DNA from: Streptomyces sp. NRRL F-2664
GTDB taxonomy: Bacteria; Actinomycetota; Actinomycetes; Streptomycetales; Streptomycetaceae
Assembly (NCBI RefSeq): GCF_000719345.1
Contig: NZ_JOFX01000032.1
Location: 43,004 to 107,003, forward strand
DNA: 64,000 nucleotides
Direction: 5' to 3'
Shown: one piece after another, positions 57,341 to 64,000 of the stretch
How positions within the stretch are numbered: the first letter of the stretch is position 1
Layout: every line of letters begins with the position of its first letter
The notes under the pieces: generated by a model
Database searches by the model: none
What the model saw: only the letters and a program-made list of their open reading frames with translations
What the model was told of the DNA's origin: nothing
Translations under genes and position numbers: made by a program

Positions 57341-57790
57341 ATGGCCGAACACCCCGACCGGGGGAACGGCGCAGAGCCCGTCGTCGAGATCGTCGGCCGG
57401 GTGGCCGCGGTCCGGCCGGCCGGCGAGATCGACATCGTCACCGCGCCGTCCCTGAGCCGCGCCCTGGCACGGGCCCTCGCCCACGTCGACGCCGCGCAGG
57501 CCGACCGCATCGTCACGGACTGCAGCCGCGTCACCTTCTGCGACTCCTCGGGGCTCAACGTGCTCCTGGCCGCCCGGCTCCGGGCGGTCGAGGCCGGCAC
57601 CGCGATCCACCTGGCGGACCCGGCTCCCCAGCTCCAGCGCCTGCTGCAGATGACCGGCGCGGCCCCGCTCTTCCCGCGGGAGGACGGACCGCCCGGCGCC
57701 CCCGACCCCTCCGGCACCCCCGGAGCCTCCGGCGCCTCCGGTCCTCCCGGCTCGCGTACGGCCGGTCCGCATCCGCCGACCGCCCGCTGA
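57341..57790 (+). CDS. STAS-domain anti-sigma factor antagonist
   Basis: A 149-residue protein. The STAS fold (about 12-115) has VRPAGEIDIVTAP, VTDCSRVTFCDSSGLNVLLAA with the phosphorylatable Ser of the DSSG motif, and the C-terminal helix LQRLLQMTGAAPLF. Unphosphorylated antagonist binds an anti-sigma kinase and frees its sigma factor. The C-terminal tail is low-complexity Gly-Ala-Ser-Pro. GAGGAG precedes ATG 57341. It sits 53 bases after rheA and might be cotranscribed. A SpoIIE phosphatase elsewhere in the window could act on such antagonists. Confidence 0.88.
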   Translation: MAEHPDRGNGAEPVVEIVGRVAAVRPAGEIDIVTAPSLSRALARALAHVDAAQADRIVTDCSRVTFCDSSGLNVLLAARLRAVEAGTAIHLADPAPQLQRLLQMTGAAPLFPREDGPPGAPDPSGTPGASGASGPPGSRTAGPHPPTAR

Positions 57791-57805
57791 GGCCCGCACC
57801 CACCG

Positions 57806-58591
57806 TTATCCGTCGGACCGTACGGCCGCCCCCTCGCCCGAGCGGGGTTCGAGTCCTTCGGAGTGGGGCGCGGGTTCGGGTTCGGGCTGGGCGTGGAGGA
57901 TGGCTCGGGCCTGTTCGGCGGCGCGGGTGATGCTTTCGGAGACGAAGTCGGCGAAGCGGGCGATGTTCTCCAGGCGGGTGGCGGCCGGTGTGCGGGGGCC
58001 GAGGACGCCGACGCCCTCGCGGGCGATCTCGACGAGGTGGGCGATGGCGCGGGCGCTGGCCATCATCGACTGGTACCAGACGTCGCTGTCGACGACGTAG
58101 CGCTCGCGGCGGCGTGCGTCGCGTTCCCGGCGGACCAGGCCCTGGCTGTCGAGGAACGCGACCGCCTTGGAGATGGACGCCGGGCTGACCTGGAGGTGCC
58201 GGGCGAGTTCCGACGCGGTGAGGCTGCCGCTGTCGGTGAGGGTGAGGCAGGCCATGACCCGGGCCGTCATCTTGGGCATGCCCGAGGCCATCAGGACGGT
58301 GGTGAAGGTCTCCTCGTACGCGCGCACGGACTCGGCGTCGCGGCCGTGGGGCTGCGGGGAGGCCTCGGGGCCGCGCGGGGCGGGCTGCCGGCGGCGCCGG
58401 GCGCGGTGTTCGGTGGCGCGGTGGGCCAGGTCGGCGCGGTAGGCGGTGGGGCCGCCGTTGCGCAGCACCTCGCGCGTGACGGTGGAGGTGGGGCGCTCCA
58501 GGCGTCTGGCGATCTCGGCGTAGGCGAGGCCGTCGGCCAGACCCAGGGCGATCTGCTGGCGTTCGGGCTGGGTGAGCCTGCCTCCGGGCAT
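57806..58591 (-). CDS. GbsR/MarR-like regulator with an extra N-terminal HTH
   Basis: A 261-residue regulator. Residues 5-45 form a helix-turn-helix of the IS30/HTH_38 type (LTQPERQQIALGLADGLAYAE, IARRLERPTSTVTREVLRNGG). A MarR-like winged helix (about 95-190) follows: GSLTASELARHLQVSPASISKAVAFLDSQGLV. It ends in a long helix (MMASARAIAHLVEIA) and Pro-Glu tail. ATG 58591 has AAGGAG upstream. It diverges from the DUF4097 gene; the spacer has repeated GCAACG elements, likely its binding sites. Confidence 0.85.
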   Translation of the reverse strand: MPGGRLTQPERQQIALGLADGLAYAEIARRLERPTSTVTREVLRNGGPTAYRADLAHRATEHRARRRRQPAPRGPEASPQPHGRDAESVRAYEETFTTVLMASGMPKMTARVMACLTLTDSGSLTASELARHLQVSPASISKAVAFLDSQGLVRRERDARRRERYVVDSDVWYQSMMASARAIAHLVEIAREGVGVLGPRTPAATRLENIARFADFVSESITRAAEQARAILHAQPEPEPAPHSEGLEPRSGEGAAVRSDG

Positions 58592-58655
58592 CGCGTGCTC
58601 CTTCTTTCCCGCTTCGGGCGACCTGCTGCCCAGCTTAGCGTTCACCTCCATTTCA

Positions 58656-58786
58656 TTGCAACGTGACGGCGGTCGGTGTTGCGTTAAGCGAGAGAACGCT
58701 TGCAACGATTCCTCTGCTGTGACCTGCTGAAATCGAGTCGAGACGCAATGAAGTTGTTGAAGAGATTTGGAACGCAACGTAGCGTT
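58656..58786. promoter_or_regulatory. repeated GCAACG/AACGC elements between divergent genes
   Basis: Four related elements lie in the 230-base spacer: TTGCAACGT (58656-58664), TTGCGTTAAGCG (58679-58690), CGCTTGCAACGATT (58697-58710) and AACGCAACGTAGCGTT (58771-58786), an inverted pair. An AAGCG-N6-CGCTT inverted repeat overlaps the second and third. They suggest cooperative binding of the GbsR/MarR-like regulator to its own and the DUF4097 promoter. Confidence 0.6.
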
Positions 58787-58821
58787 CAGGTCATCAGAAA
58801 CGACAAGTCGAGGAGTGCACG

Positions 58822-59493
58822 ATGCAGGAGTTCTCCACCCCCACCGCGATCGCCGCCGTCGTGGACGTTCCCGCGGGACGCGTGCGGTTCATCGCCGCCG
58901 ACCGGGCCGACACCGTCGTCGAGGTCCTCCCCGCGGACGCCGCCAAGGGCCGCGACGTGAAGGCCGCGGAGCAGATCGCGGTCGCCTACCGCGACGGCGT
59001 GCTGCGGATCGAGGCCGCACCGGCGAAGAACCGGCTCCTGGGCAGCTCCGGCTCCGTGGAGGTGACCGTCCAGCTGCCCGCCGGCTCCCGCGTCGAGGCC
59101 AGGACGGCGGCCGCCGAGTTCCGCGGCGTCGGCCGGCTCGGCGAGGTCGCCTTCGAGGGCGCGCAGGGGTCGGTCAAGCTCGACGAGACCGCGGGGGCCC
59201 GCCTCACCCTCCTCGCGGGCGACATCACCGTCGGCCGGCTCGGCGGCCCCGCGCAGATCAGCACGCAGAAGGGCGACCTGCGCATCGCCGAGGCCGTGCG
59301 CGGGGCGGTCGTCCTGCACACCGAGGCCGGCGACATCACGGTCGGCGCCGCCCGCGGGGTCAGCGCCTGCCTCGACGCCGGCACCTCCCACGGCCGGATC
59401 CACAACGCCCTCCACAGCACCGGGGACGCGGCCGACCGCCTGGAGATCCGCGCGACCACCTCCTACGGCGACATCACCGCCCGCAGCCTCTGA
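58822..59493 (+). CDS. DUF4097 beta-helix-like protein
   Basis: A 223-residue protein with repeated strand-rich DUF4097 units: VPAGRVRFIAADRADTVVEVLP, GSVEVTVQLPAGSRVEARTAA, GSVKLDETAGARLTLLAGDIT and TSYGDITARSL at the end. There is no signal peptide. The family has a beta-solenoid fold and unknown function. In Streptomyces it is often followed by a drug-resistance ABC transporter, here only a possible trace remains. GAGGAG precedes ATG 58822. It diverges from the GbsR/MarR-like gene. Confidence 0.82.
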   Translation: MQEFSTPTAIAAVVDVPAGRVRFIAADRADTVVEVLPADAAKGRDVKAAEQIAVAYRDGVLRIEAAPAKNRLLGSSGSVEVTVQLPAGSRVEARTAAAEFRGVGRLGEVAFEGAQGSVKLDETAGARLTLLAGDITVGRLGGPAQISTQKGDLRIAEAVRGAVVLHTEAGDITVGAARGVSACLDAGTSHGRIHNALHSTGDAADRLEIRATTSYGDITARSL

Positions 59494-59861
59494 CCGCACC
59501 GCCGCCCCTCCCCTCCCCCGGCCGCAGCCTTCACCAGGAGCAGTTGCGTCACGACGGACACCCTCCGCGAGAACGCCGGAGCCCTCGGGGCCGGGGCGGA
59601 GCGTCCGGACGAGCGCGGCCGCTGCTCAGCGTCCGGCTCGGTGGCGGGCACGGTGTCGGTCTTTGGATGCCATCGCGGTGGGAAGGCCGCTGTCCCTGCT
59701 GCCGGGAAGGGTTCGTGTGCCTTCAGGGTTGGGCCGGGGGCCGTGAGGGGAGCCTGTGGGCTGCGGCCTGTCGACCGAGGTGGTGCCCTGTGGAGTGTGA
59801 GCGGCCGCTGTCCGGGAGCTGGGGTCTTCGGTGATGGGGGTGGGTGCTCGTGGAGCGGCGT
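59494..59861. other. intergenic region with a possible gene trace
   Basis: An AGGAG followed by a readable ACGACGGACACCCTCCGC start-like stretch at about 59549 lacks its ATG. The codons after it fade within about 100 bases. It may be a remnant of an ABC transporter gene start. The rest shows nothing clear before the molybdoenzyme start. Confidence 0.3.
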
Positions 59862-62159
59862 ATGTCGGTGGCGACGCACTGGGGCAGTTTCGTCGCGGTG
59901 GTGGAGTCGGGTCGGCTGGTGCGTATCGAGCCGAGGGGTGATGACCCGGCGCCGTCGCCGATCGGGCCCGGGATGGTGACGGCCGCCGACGACGGCGCCC
60001 GCGTGCTGCGTCCCGCGGTGCGCAAGGGCTGGATGGAGGGGTTGCCGCGCACCGGTGAGGCGGCGAGGGGCACGGACGCGTTCGTGGAGGTGAGCTGGGA
60101 CGACGCGCTCACGCTGGTGAGCGAGGAACTGCTCCGGGTGCGTTCCCGGTACGGGGACAGTGCGGTGTTCGGCGGGTCCTACGGCTGGGCGAGCGCGGGC
60201 ATGTTCCACAATCCGCAGAGTCAGCTCCAGCGGTTCCTGGCGTTGGGCGGGGGGTACACCGATTCGCGCAACACCTACAGCACCGCGGCGCTGGAGGTGA
60301 TCCTGCCGCATGTGATCGGTGGGGCTCCGTGGAGCTATCAGTCCCGGATGCCGGTGTGGGAGGAGATCGCCGGGCACTGCGAGCTGGTGGTGGCGTTCGG
60401 GGGACTGGCTTTGAAGAACAGCCAGATCAACCCCGGCGGGCTGGCCAGGCACCAGACGCGGGACTGGCAGCGCAAGTGCCGTGAGGCCGGGGTGCGGTTC
60501 TTCAACGTCAGCCCCATCCGCAGCGATGCCGCCGGTTTCCTCGATGCCCAGTGGCTGCCCGTCGTCCCCAATACCGACACCGCCTTGATGCTCGGTATCG
60601 CACACACGATGCTGGTCAACGGCTGGCACGATCAGGATTTCCTCGACCGGTGCTGCACCGGGTTCGACCGCTTCGCCGCCTACCTGACGGGTGAGTCGGA
60701 CGGCATCGTCAAGGACGCCGACTGGGCCGCTCGGATCACCGGCATCAGCCGGGGCACCATTACCGATCTCGCGCGGCGCCTGACCTCGCAGCATTCCCTG
60801 ATCATGGTCAACTACGCCATCCAGCGGGCGGACCACGGCGAACAGCCGATCTGGATGTCGGTCGTGCTGGCGGCGATGGCGGGCTCGATGGGCCGGCCGG
60901 GTGGCGGCTGGGGCGCGGGCTACGCGACGATGGACGCCACCGGCGTCGCCCCGGGCCGCCCTGCCGTGGCGTCGGTCCCCCGGGTGGACAATCCGGTCGC
61001 GGATTTCATTCCGGTCGCGCGGATCGCCGACACCCTGCTGCACCCGGGCCGGAGCATCGACTACGACGGCCGGCGCCTGACGCTTCCCGAGCTGCGCCTG
61101 GTCTACTGGTGCGGAGGCAACCCCTTCCACCACCACCAGGACCTCCACCGGCTGACCCGAGCCTGGCAGATGCCGGACACGGTGGTGGTGCACGAGGCAT
61201 GGTGGAACACCACGGCCAAGTTCGCCGACATCGTCCTTCCCGTCGCCACCAGCCTGGAACGCGACGACTTCGCCGCCGGGTTCTCCGACCCGCACCTCAC
61301 CGCGATGCCGAAAGTCCGCGAGCCGGCGGGCCAGGCACGTACCGACCACCACATCTTCGCCGCCCTGGCCGACCGCCTTGGGTATGAGCGCGAGTTCACC
61401 CGGTCGCGCACCGAGATGGAATGGGTCCGGCACCTGTACGAGCAGACGAGAGCCGGCCTCGGCGACGGGGCGGCCCTGCCGGACTTCGACGTTTTCTGGC
61501 GCGAGTCCACCGCCGAGCTGCCCGTCCTGAACGGACCGTTCCCCGGAGACTTCGCGGCGCTGCGCGCAGACCCGCGGCGCTCCCCCCTGGCGACGCCGTC
61601 GGGCCGGATCGAGATCTTCTCCGAGGAGATCGACTCCTTCGGCTACGACGACTGCGCCGGGCACCCGACGTGGTTCGAACCGGTCGAGTGGCTCCACGCC
61701 GAGGCGTCGCAACGGTTTCCGCTGCACCTGATCTCCAACCAGCCGGCCTCGCGGCTGCACAGCCAGTACGACAACGGCGGCCACAGCCTCAGCTCGAAGA
61801 TCCACGGCCGCGAACCTGTGACGATCAACCGGCTGGACGCCGCGGCCCGCGGCATCGAGGACGGCATGATCGTGCGCGTCCACAACGACCGGGGCAGCTG
61901 CCTGGCGGGTGCGATTCTGTCGGACGACGTGATGCCGGGCGTCATCCAGCTGTCCACCGGAGCGTGGTGGGACCCGGCCCAGCCCGGACAGAGCGGAACC
62001 ATGGACGGCCACGGCAACCCCAACACCCTCACCGCCGACCGGCCGTGCTCACGCCTCTCCCAAGGACCCAGCGCCCACAGCGCACTCGTCGACGTCGAGA
62101 TCTACAGCGACCCTCTCCCTCAGGTACGCGCCTTCACCCCACCACACCTCGAACACTGA
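59862..62159 (+). CDS. DMSO/biotin-sulfoxide reductase-family molybdoenzyme
   Basis: A 765-residue molybdopterin oxidoreductase of the BisC/TorA type. The molybdenum-ligand region is GGSYGWASAGMFHNPQ, in which the Ser ligand (after YGW) marks the DMSO reductase subgroup. No N-terminal Cys cluster is present, so there is no iron-sulfur cluster. Other motifs are GGNPFHHHQDL and LPVATSLERDD, and a C-terminal SNQPASRLHSQYDNG block. No signal peptide is visible, so it is likely cytoplasmic, like BisC. It may repair sulfoxides or reduce N-oxides. No partner or cofactor gene is adjacent. ATG 59862 is used. Confidence 0.88.
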   Translation: MSVATHWGSFVAVVESGRLVRIEPRGDDPAPSPIGPGMVTAADDGARVLRPAVRKGWMEGLPRTGEAARGTDAFVEVSWDDALTLVSEELLRVRSRYGDSAVFGGSYGWASAGMFHNPQSQLQRFLALGGGYTDSRNTYSTAALEVILPHVIGGAPWSYQSRMPVWEEIAGHCELVVAFGGLALKNSQINPGGLARHQTRDWQRKCREAGVRFFNVSPIRSDAAGFLDAQWLPVVPNTDTALMLGIAHTMLVNGWHDQDFLDRCCTGFDRFAAYLTGESDGIVKDADWAARITGISRGTITDLARRLTSQHSLIMVNYAIQRADHGEQPIWMSVVLAAMAGSMGRPGGGWGAGYATMDATGVAPGRPAVASVPRVDNPVADFIPVARIADTLLHPGRSIDYDGRRLTLPELRLVYWCGGNPFHHHQDLHRLTRAWQMPDTVVVHEAWWNTTAKFADIVLPVATSLERDDFAAGFSDPHLTAMPKVREPAGQARTDHHIFAALADRLGYEREFTRSRTEMEWVRHLYEQTRAGLGDGAALPDFDVFWRESTAELPVLNGPFPGDFAALRADPRRSPLATPSGRIEIFSEEIDSFGYDDCAGHPTWFEPVEWLHAEASQRFPLHLISNQPASRLHSQYDNGGHSLSSKIHGREPVTINRLDAAARGIEDGMIVRVHNDRGSCLAGAILSDDVMPGVIQLSTGAWWDPAQPGQSGTMDGHGNPNTLTADRPCSRLSQGPSAHSALVDVEIYSDPLPQVRAFTPPHLEH

Positions 62160-62293
62160 CACGAGGACTGCCCGCTCTGCCGGGAACATGCCGTGGGTCC
62201 GCCGTCGCCGAGGGAGCGGCCGCCGGTCCGGGCGGGTGAGGAGCCTCTCAGCCCGTTTGCATCTTTGTGACCGCATGGCTACTTTGCGTGGCC

Positions 62294-62845
62294 ATGACTG
62301 CGTTTCAGGATCTCAAGTACGCCCAGTGGTTTCGGGGCGCCGATGTCGACGGCGACGGGTTCATCACCCAGAAGGACGTCCGGCTGATGAGCGGGCGCTA
62401 CATTGCCGCCCGCGACACCGCCCCGGACTCTGCGACCGGCCGCCGACTCACCGAGGCGATGGACGACTTCTGGGCGCACGTGATCGCCCCGATGGACCAG
62501 GACGGCGACGGAAAGGTCGACCTGCGGGAGATGACCGAGGGGTTCAAGCGGGCCCTGACCGACCGCGCGCTCGCCCCGCAGCAGACCGGCCCGGCCACCG
62601 ACCTCTTCTTCGACCTCGCCGACCTCAACGCCGACGGCGTCATCGACCAGGCCGAGTTCCAGCAGATGTTCGGCCGGGTCGCCGACGTTCCCGGCGAAGA
62701 CTGCGCCGCGGTCTTCGCCGCCCTGGACCGCAACGGCTCCGGCGGCCTGGACCGCGCCGAATTCCACCAGGCGCTCCAGGAGTTCTTCTACGGCACCGAC
62801 CCCGACGCACCTGCCACCCACCTCTTCGGCCGGGTCGACGCCTGA
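62294..62845 (+). CDS. four-EF-hand calcium-binding protein
   Basis: A 183-residue calerythrin-like protein. Four EF loops are seen: DVDGDGFITQKD, DQDGDGKVDLRE, DLNADGVIDQAE and DRNGSGGLDRAE. The third and fourth lack some ligands (Ala in place of Asp; Gly at two positions), so affinity may vary. Such proteins buffer or sense calcium in actinobacteria. ATG 62294 has no clear ribosome site; the frame opens 27 bases earlier at a GTG. Confidence 0.88.
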   Translation: MTAFQDLKYAQWFRGADVDGDGFITQKDVRLMSGRYIAARDTAPDSATGRRLTEAMDDFWAHVIAPMDQDGDGKVDLREMTEGFKRALTDRALAPQQTGPATDLFFDLADLNADGVIDQAEFQQMFGRVADVPGEDCAAVFAALDRNGSGGLDRAEFHQALQEFFYGTDPDAPATHLFGRVDA

Positions 62846-62944
62846 CAGCCCCGGTTGGTCACCCGGCGGTACTTCGGTGGGTCACCAGCGGGCTGGGTTC
62901 CCCGGGGAGCCGGCGACCGTTGAAAAAAAGGGGGTGGCCGCACC

Positions 62945-63415
62945 TCATGCACGATCACACCACGGGCCGTCCGGCACGAGGGCGTCGAGCACGGTCAGCA
63001 ACTGCGGCGGCTCAACCGGGTCCGGCAGCGAGTCCAGATCCGGCCATGCGATCCAGGCATGCGTGTCCAGGTTGGCCTGCTCTTCGGGGAGCAGGCCGGT
63101 ACGCACCAGGGATGGCTGCTCGTCGGCAAACTGAGCCACGAAGAAATACTCCGTCCCGATGTGCCGCTTGCCGTTCCACCGCACATCACGGTCTACGAGT
63201 ACCGACCGGTCGAGGACGGCAGCCGGGTCGAGTCCGGTTTCCTCGGCCAGTTCACGTCGTGCCGCCACCAGCGGTGTCTCGCCAGGCTCGATGCCGCCCC
63301 CGGGAGGCTCCCAGAGCCATGTCCCGTCGAACGGATCCCGCCAGTGCAGAAGAAGCAGGTGGTGGGCAGCGTCCAGGCAGATGACCCGGGCGGCGGGCCG
63401 GTGCGTTGTTTCCAC
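62945..63415 (-). CDS. NUDIX hydrolase
   Basis: A 156-residue enzyme. The Nudix box GGGIEPGETPLVAARRELAEETGLD has all invariant Gly, Glu, Arg and Glu-Glu residues (split here for length: GIEPGETPLVAAR and RELAEETGLD). It hydrolyses a nucleoside diphosphate linked to another group. An aromatic WRDPFDGTWLWEPPG precedes the box. GTG 63415 is the likely start; a longer frame to 63835 is low-complexity. Confidence 0.88.
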   Translation of the reverse strand: METTHRPAARVICLDAAHHLLLLHWRDPFDGTWLWEPPGGGIEPGETPLVAARRELAEETGLDPAAVLDRSVLVDRDVRWNGKRHIGTEYFFVAQFADEQPSLVRTGLLPEEQANLDTHAWIAWPDLDSLPDPVEPPQLLTVLDALVPDGPWCDRA

Positions 63416-63910
63416 CGTCCTGACGCTATGCGGTGCTCTGGCCGCGGGGCGCTCGGGCCGGAGGATGCGGTGGCCGACCACCTGCCCGCCCTGCCGGACC
63501 GGCGGATCGCGGTCCGGATGCTGTAGCGGTACACCCGTGGGATCTTCCACTGCACCGGCCGGTGAAGTCGAGGGCGGGACGGGACCGCCGGTGAGCGTCC
63601 GGCAGGGCCGGGGACGGGGAGGGGCCGGTTCCGGACCCGTCGGCCGCAGGGGCCGGGTGCGGCCGGCGCTGTCGAGGCCCGGCCAGGCTGCTGATCGAGC
63701 AGGCCACCGGGCGCCCGCTGCCCGCACGCAGGAGGCGCCCGCCGGCTGCGGGCCGGGGGTGGCGACGCGGCGGCCGGTGGTTCTGCCCGCCCCGGCGCGG
63801 CGGCCCGGCGGGTGCGGCGGGCGGAGCCGGTGCATGACGAAGGACGCCCCGGCCGGGAGGTCCCGGCCGGGGCGTCTTCGTCACGGCTACCGGCTGCCGG
63901 TGCAGGCGGC
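63416..63910. other. GC-rich intergenic region
   Basis: About 495 bases without a supported gene. A strong hairpin (63843-63876) lies near the right end. Open frames across it are Pro-Arg-Gly-rich and look random. Confidence 0.45.
63843..63876. terminator. long hairpin terminator
   Basis: A 16-bp perfect stem, GACGCCCCGGCCGGGA and its complement, flanks two unpaired bases (so four or more bases form the loop). It lies 35 bases past the stop of the leftward partial gene. Confidence 0.82.
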
Positions 63911-64000
63911 CTAGTACCAGTGGTTGGCCTGCCAGAACTTCCAGGCGCCGACGGGGCTGCCGTAGCGCTCGTTCATGTAGTCCAGGCCCCACTTGATCTG
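63911..64000 (-). CDS. 3' end of a transglycosylase-like secreted protein
   Basis: Only the last 29 codons are in the window, ending TAG 63911-63913. The peptide IKWGLDYMNERYGSP then GAWKFWQANHWY matches the C-terminus of Streptomyces transglycosylase/lysozyme-like secreted proteins (SLT-like domain), which end QANHWY. The usual Cys after SP is Val here. Everything upstream lies outside the window. Confidence 0.75.
   Translation of the reverse strand, partial: QIKWGLDYMNERYGSPVGAWKFWQANHWY

Noticed and set aside
57845..57856. GGTTCGAGTCC, like a tRNA T-loop
   Set aside because: It lies inside the regulator gene and no acceptor, D or anticodon arms fold around it.
58501..58580. IS30-like helix-turn-helix suggesting a transposase
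   Set aside because: It is the N-terminus of a full regulator gene; no integrase core or terminal repeats are seen.
59463..62012. 849-codon minus-strand frame opposite the molybdoenzyme
   Set aside because: It has no recognisable domain and is a GC-rich shadow of the plus-strand gene.

Overview
The window is GC-rich actinobacterial DNA. Codon third positions are almost all G or C. It carries an SsgA-like sporulation protein, many SpoIIE, STAS and AraC type regulators, and the paired zinc-free ribosomal proteins typical of Streptomyces or a close relative such as Kitasatospora. The mix of secreted enzymes, stress genes, tandem paralogs and several broken genes looks like a chromosome arm rather than the conserved core. 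I saw no rRNA, tRNA, CRISPR array, transposase or phage module.

Layout. 0.4-1.9 kb: two secreted proteins, an SGNH esterase and an M15-like metallopeptidase. 2.0-10.0 kb (minus): the standout locus, three genes joined by ATGA overlaps: an MMPL exporter, a single-module polyketide synthase (KS-AT-ACP) fused to a PLP alpha-oxoamine synthase, and a Sfp-type phosphopantetheinyl transferase. A small ribbon-helix-helix-like gene diverges from it, and a SAM methyltransferase follows. 12-18 kb (minus): GNAT acetyltransferase, DUF4235/DUF3618 envelope-type proteins, PAP2 phosphatase, YihY membrane protein and a PAS-GAF-SpoIIE-HATPase phosphatase. 18.3-20.8 kb: zinc-starvation ribosomal locus. L28 and S14 run leftward; L33, L31, a CobW-like protein and S18 run rightward, around a 15-bp Zur-like palindrome.

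21-38 kb: zinc-finger/membrane protein, HTH-NACHT-membrane protein, Ag85-type esterase, HopJ, SRPBCC, DUF1801, a broken LuxR-type ATPase regulator, a VOC-PPOX fusion, a Tat-exported class A beta-lactamase, a GYD protein, an alpha/beta hydrolase, an SsgA-like protein, PRC-barrel, AraC and a cation/proton antiporter. 38.8-48.6 kb: a tandem pair of secreted paralogs, a frameshifted trypsin, GlxA-type regulator, MBL hydrolase, barstar-like protein, NlpC/P60 hydrolase and a rhomboid-like protein. 50-55 kb: leaderless ferritin-like gene under twin operators, acyltransferase 3, deoxynucleoside kinase and an APC permease.

55-64 kb: two DUF2267 proteins, hsp18 with divergent rheA and a textbook RheA operator, a STAS antagonist, a GbsR/MarR-like regulator divergent from a DUF4097 gene across repeated GCAACG motifs, a DMSO-reductase-family molybdoenzyme, a four-EF-hand protein, a NUDIX hydrolase and the 3' end of a transglycosylase-like gene.

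The most likely undescribed system is the self-contained MMPL / PKS-oxoamine synthase / PPTase operon. It has everything needed to activate its own carrier protein, build an acyl chain, release it onto an amino acid as an alpha-amino ketone, and export it. The membrane NACHT protein is a second candidate. All functions are read from motifs; no database search was possible.
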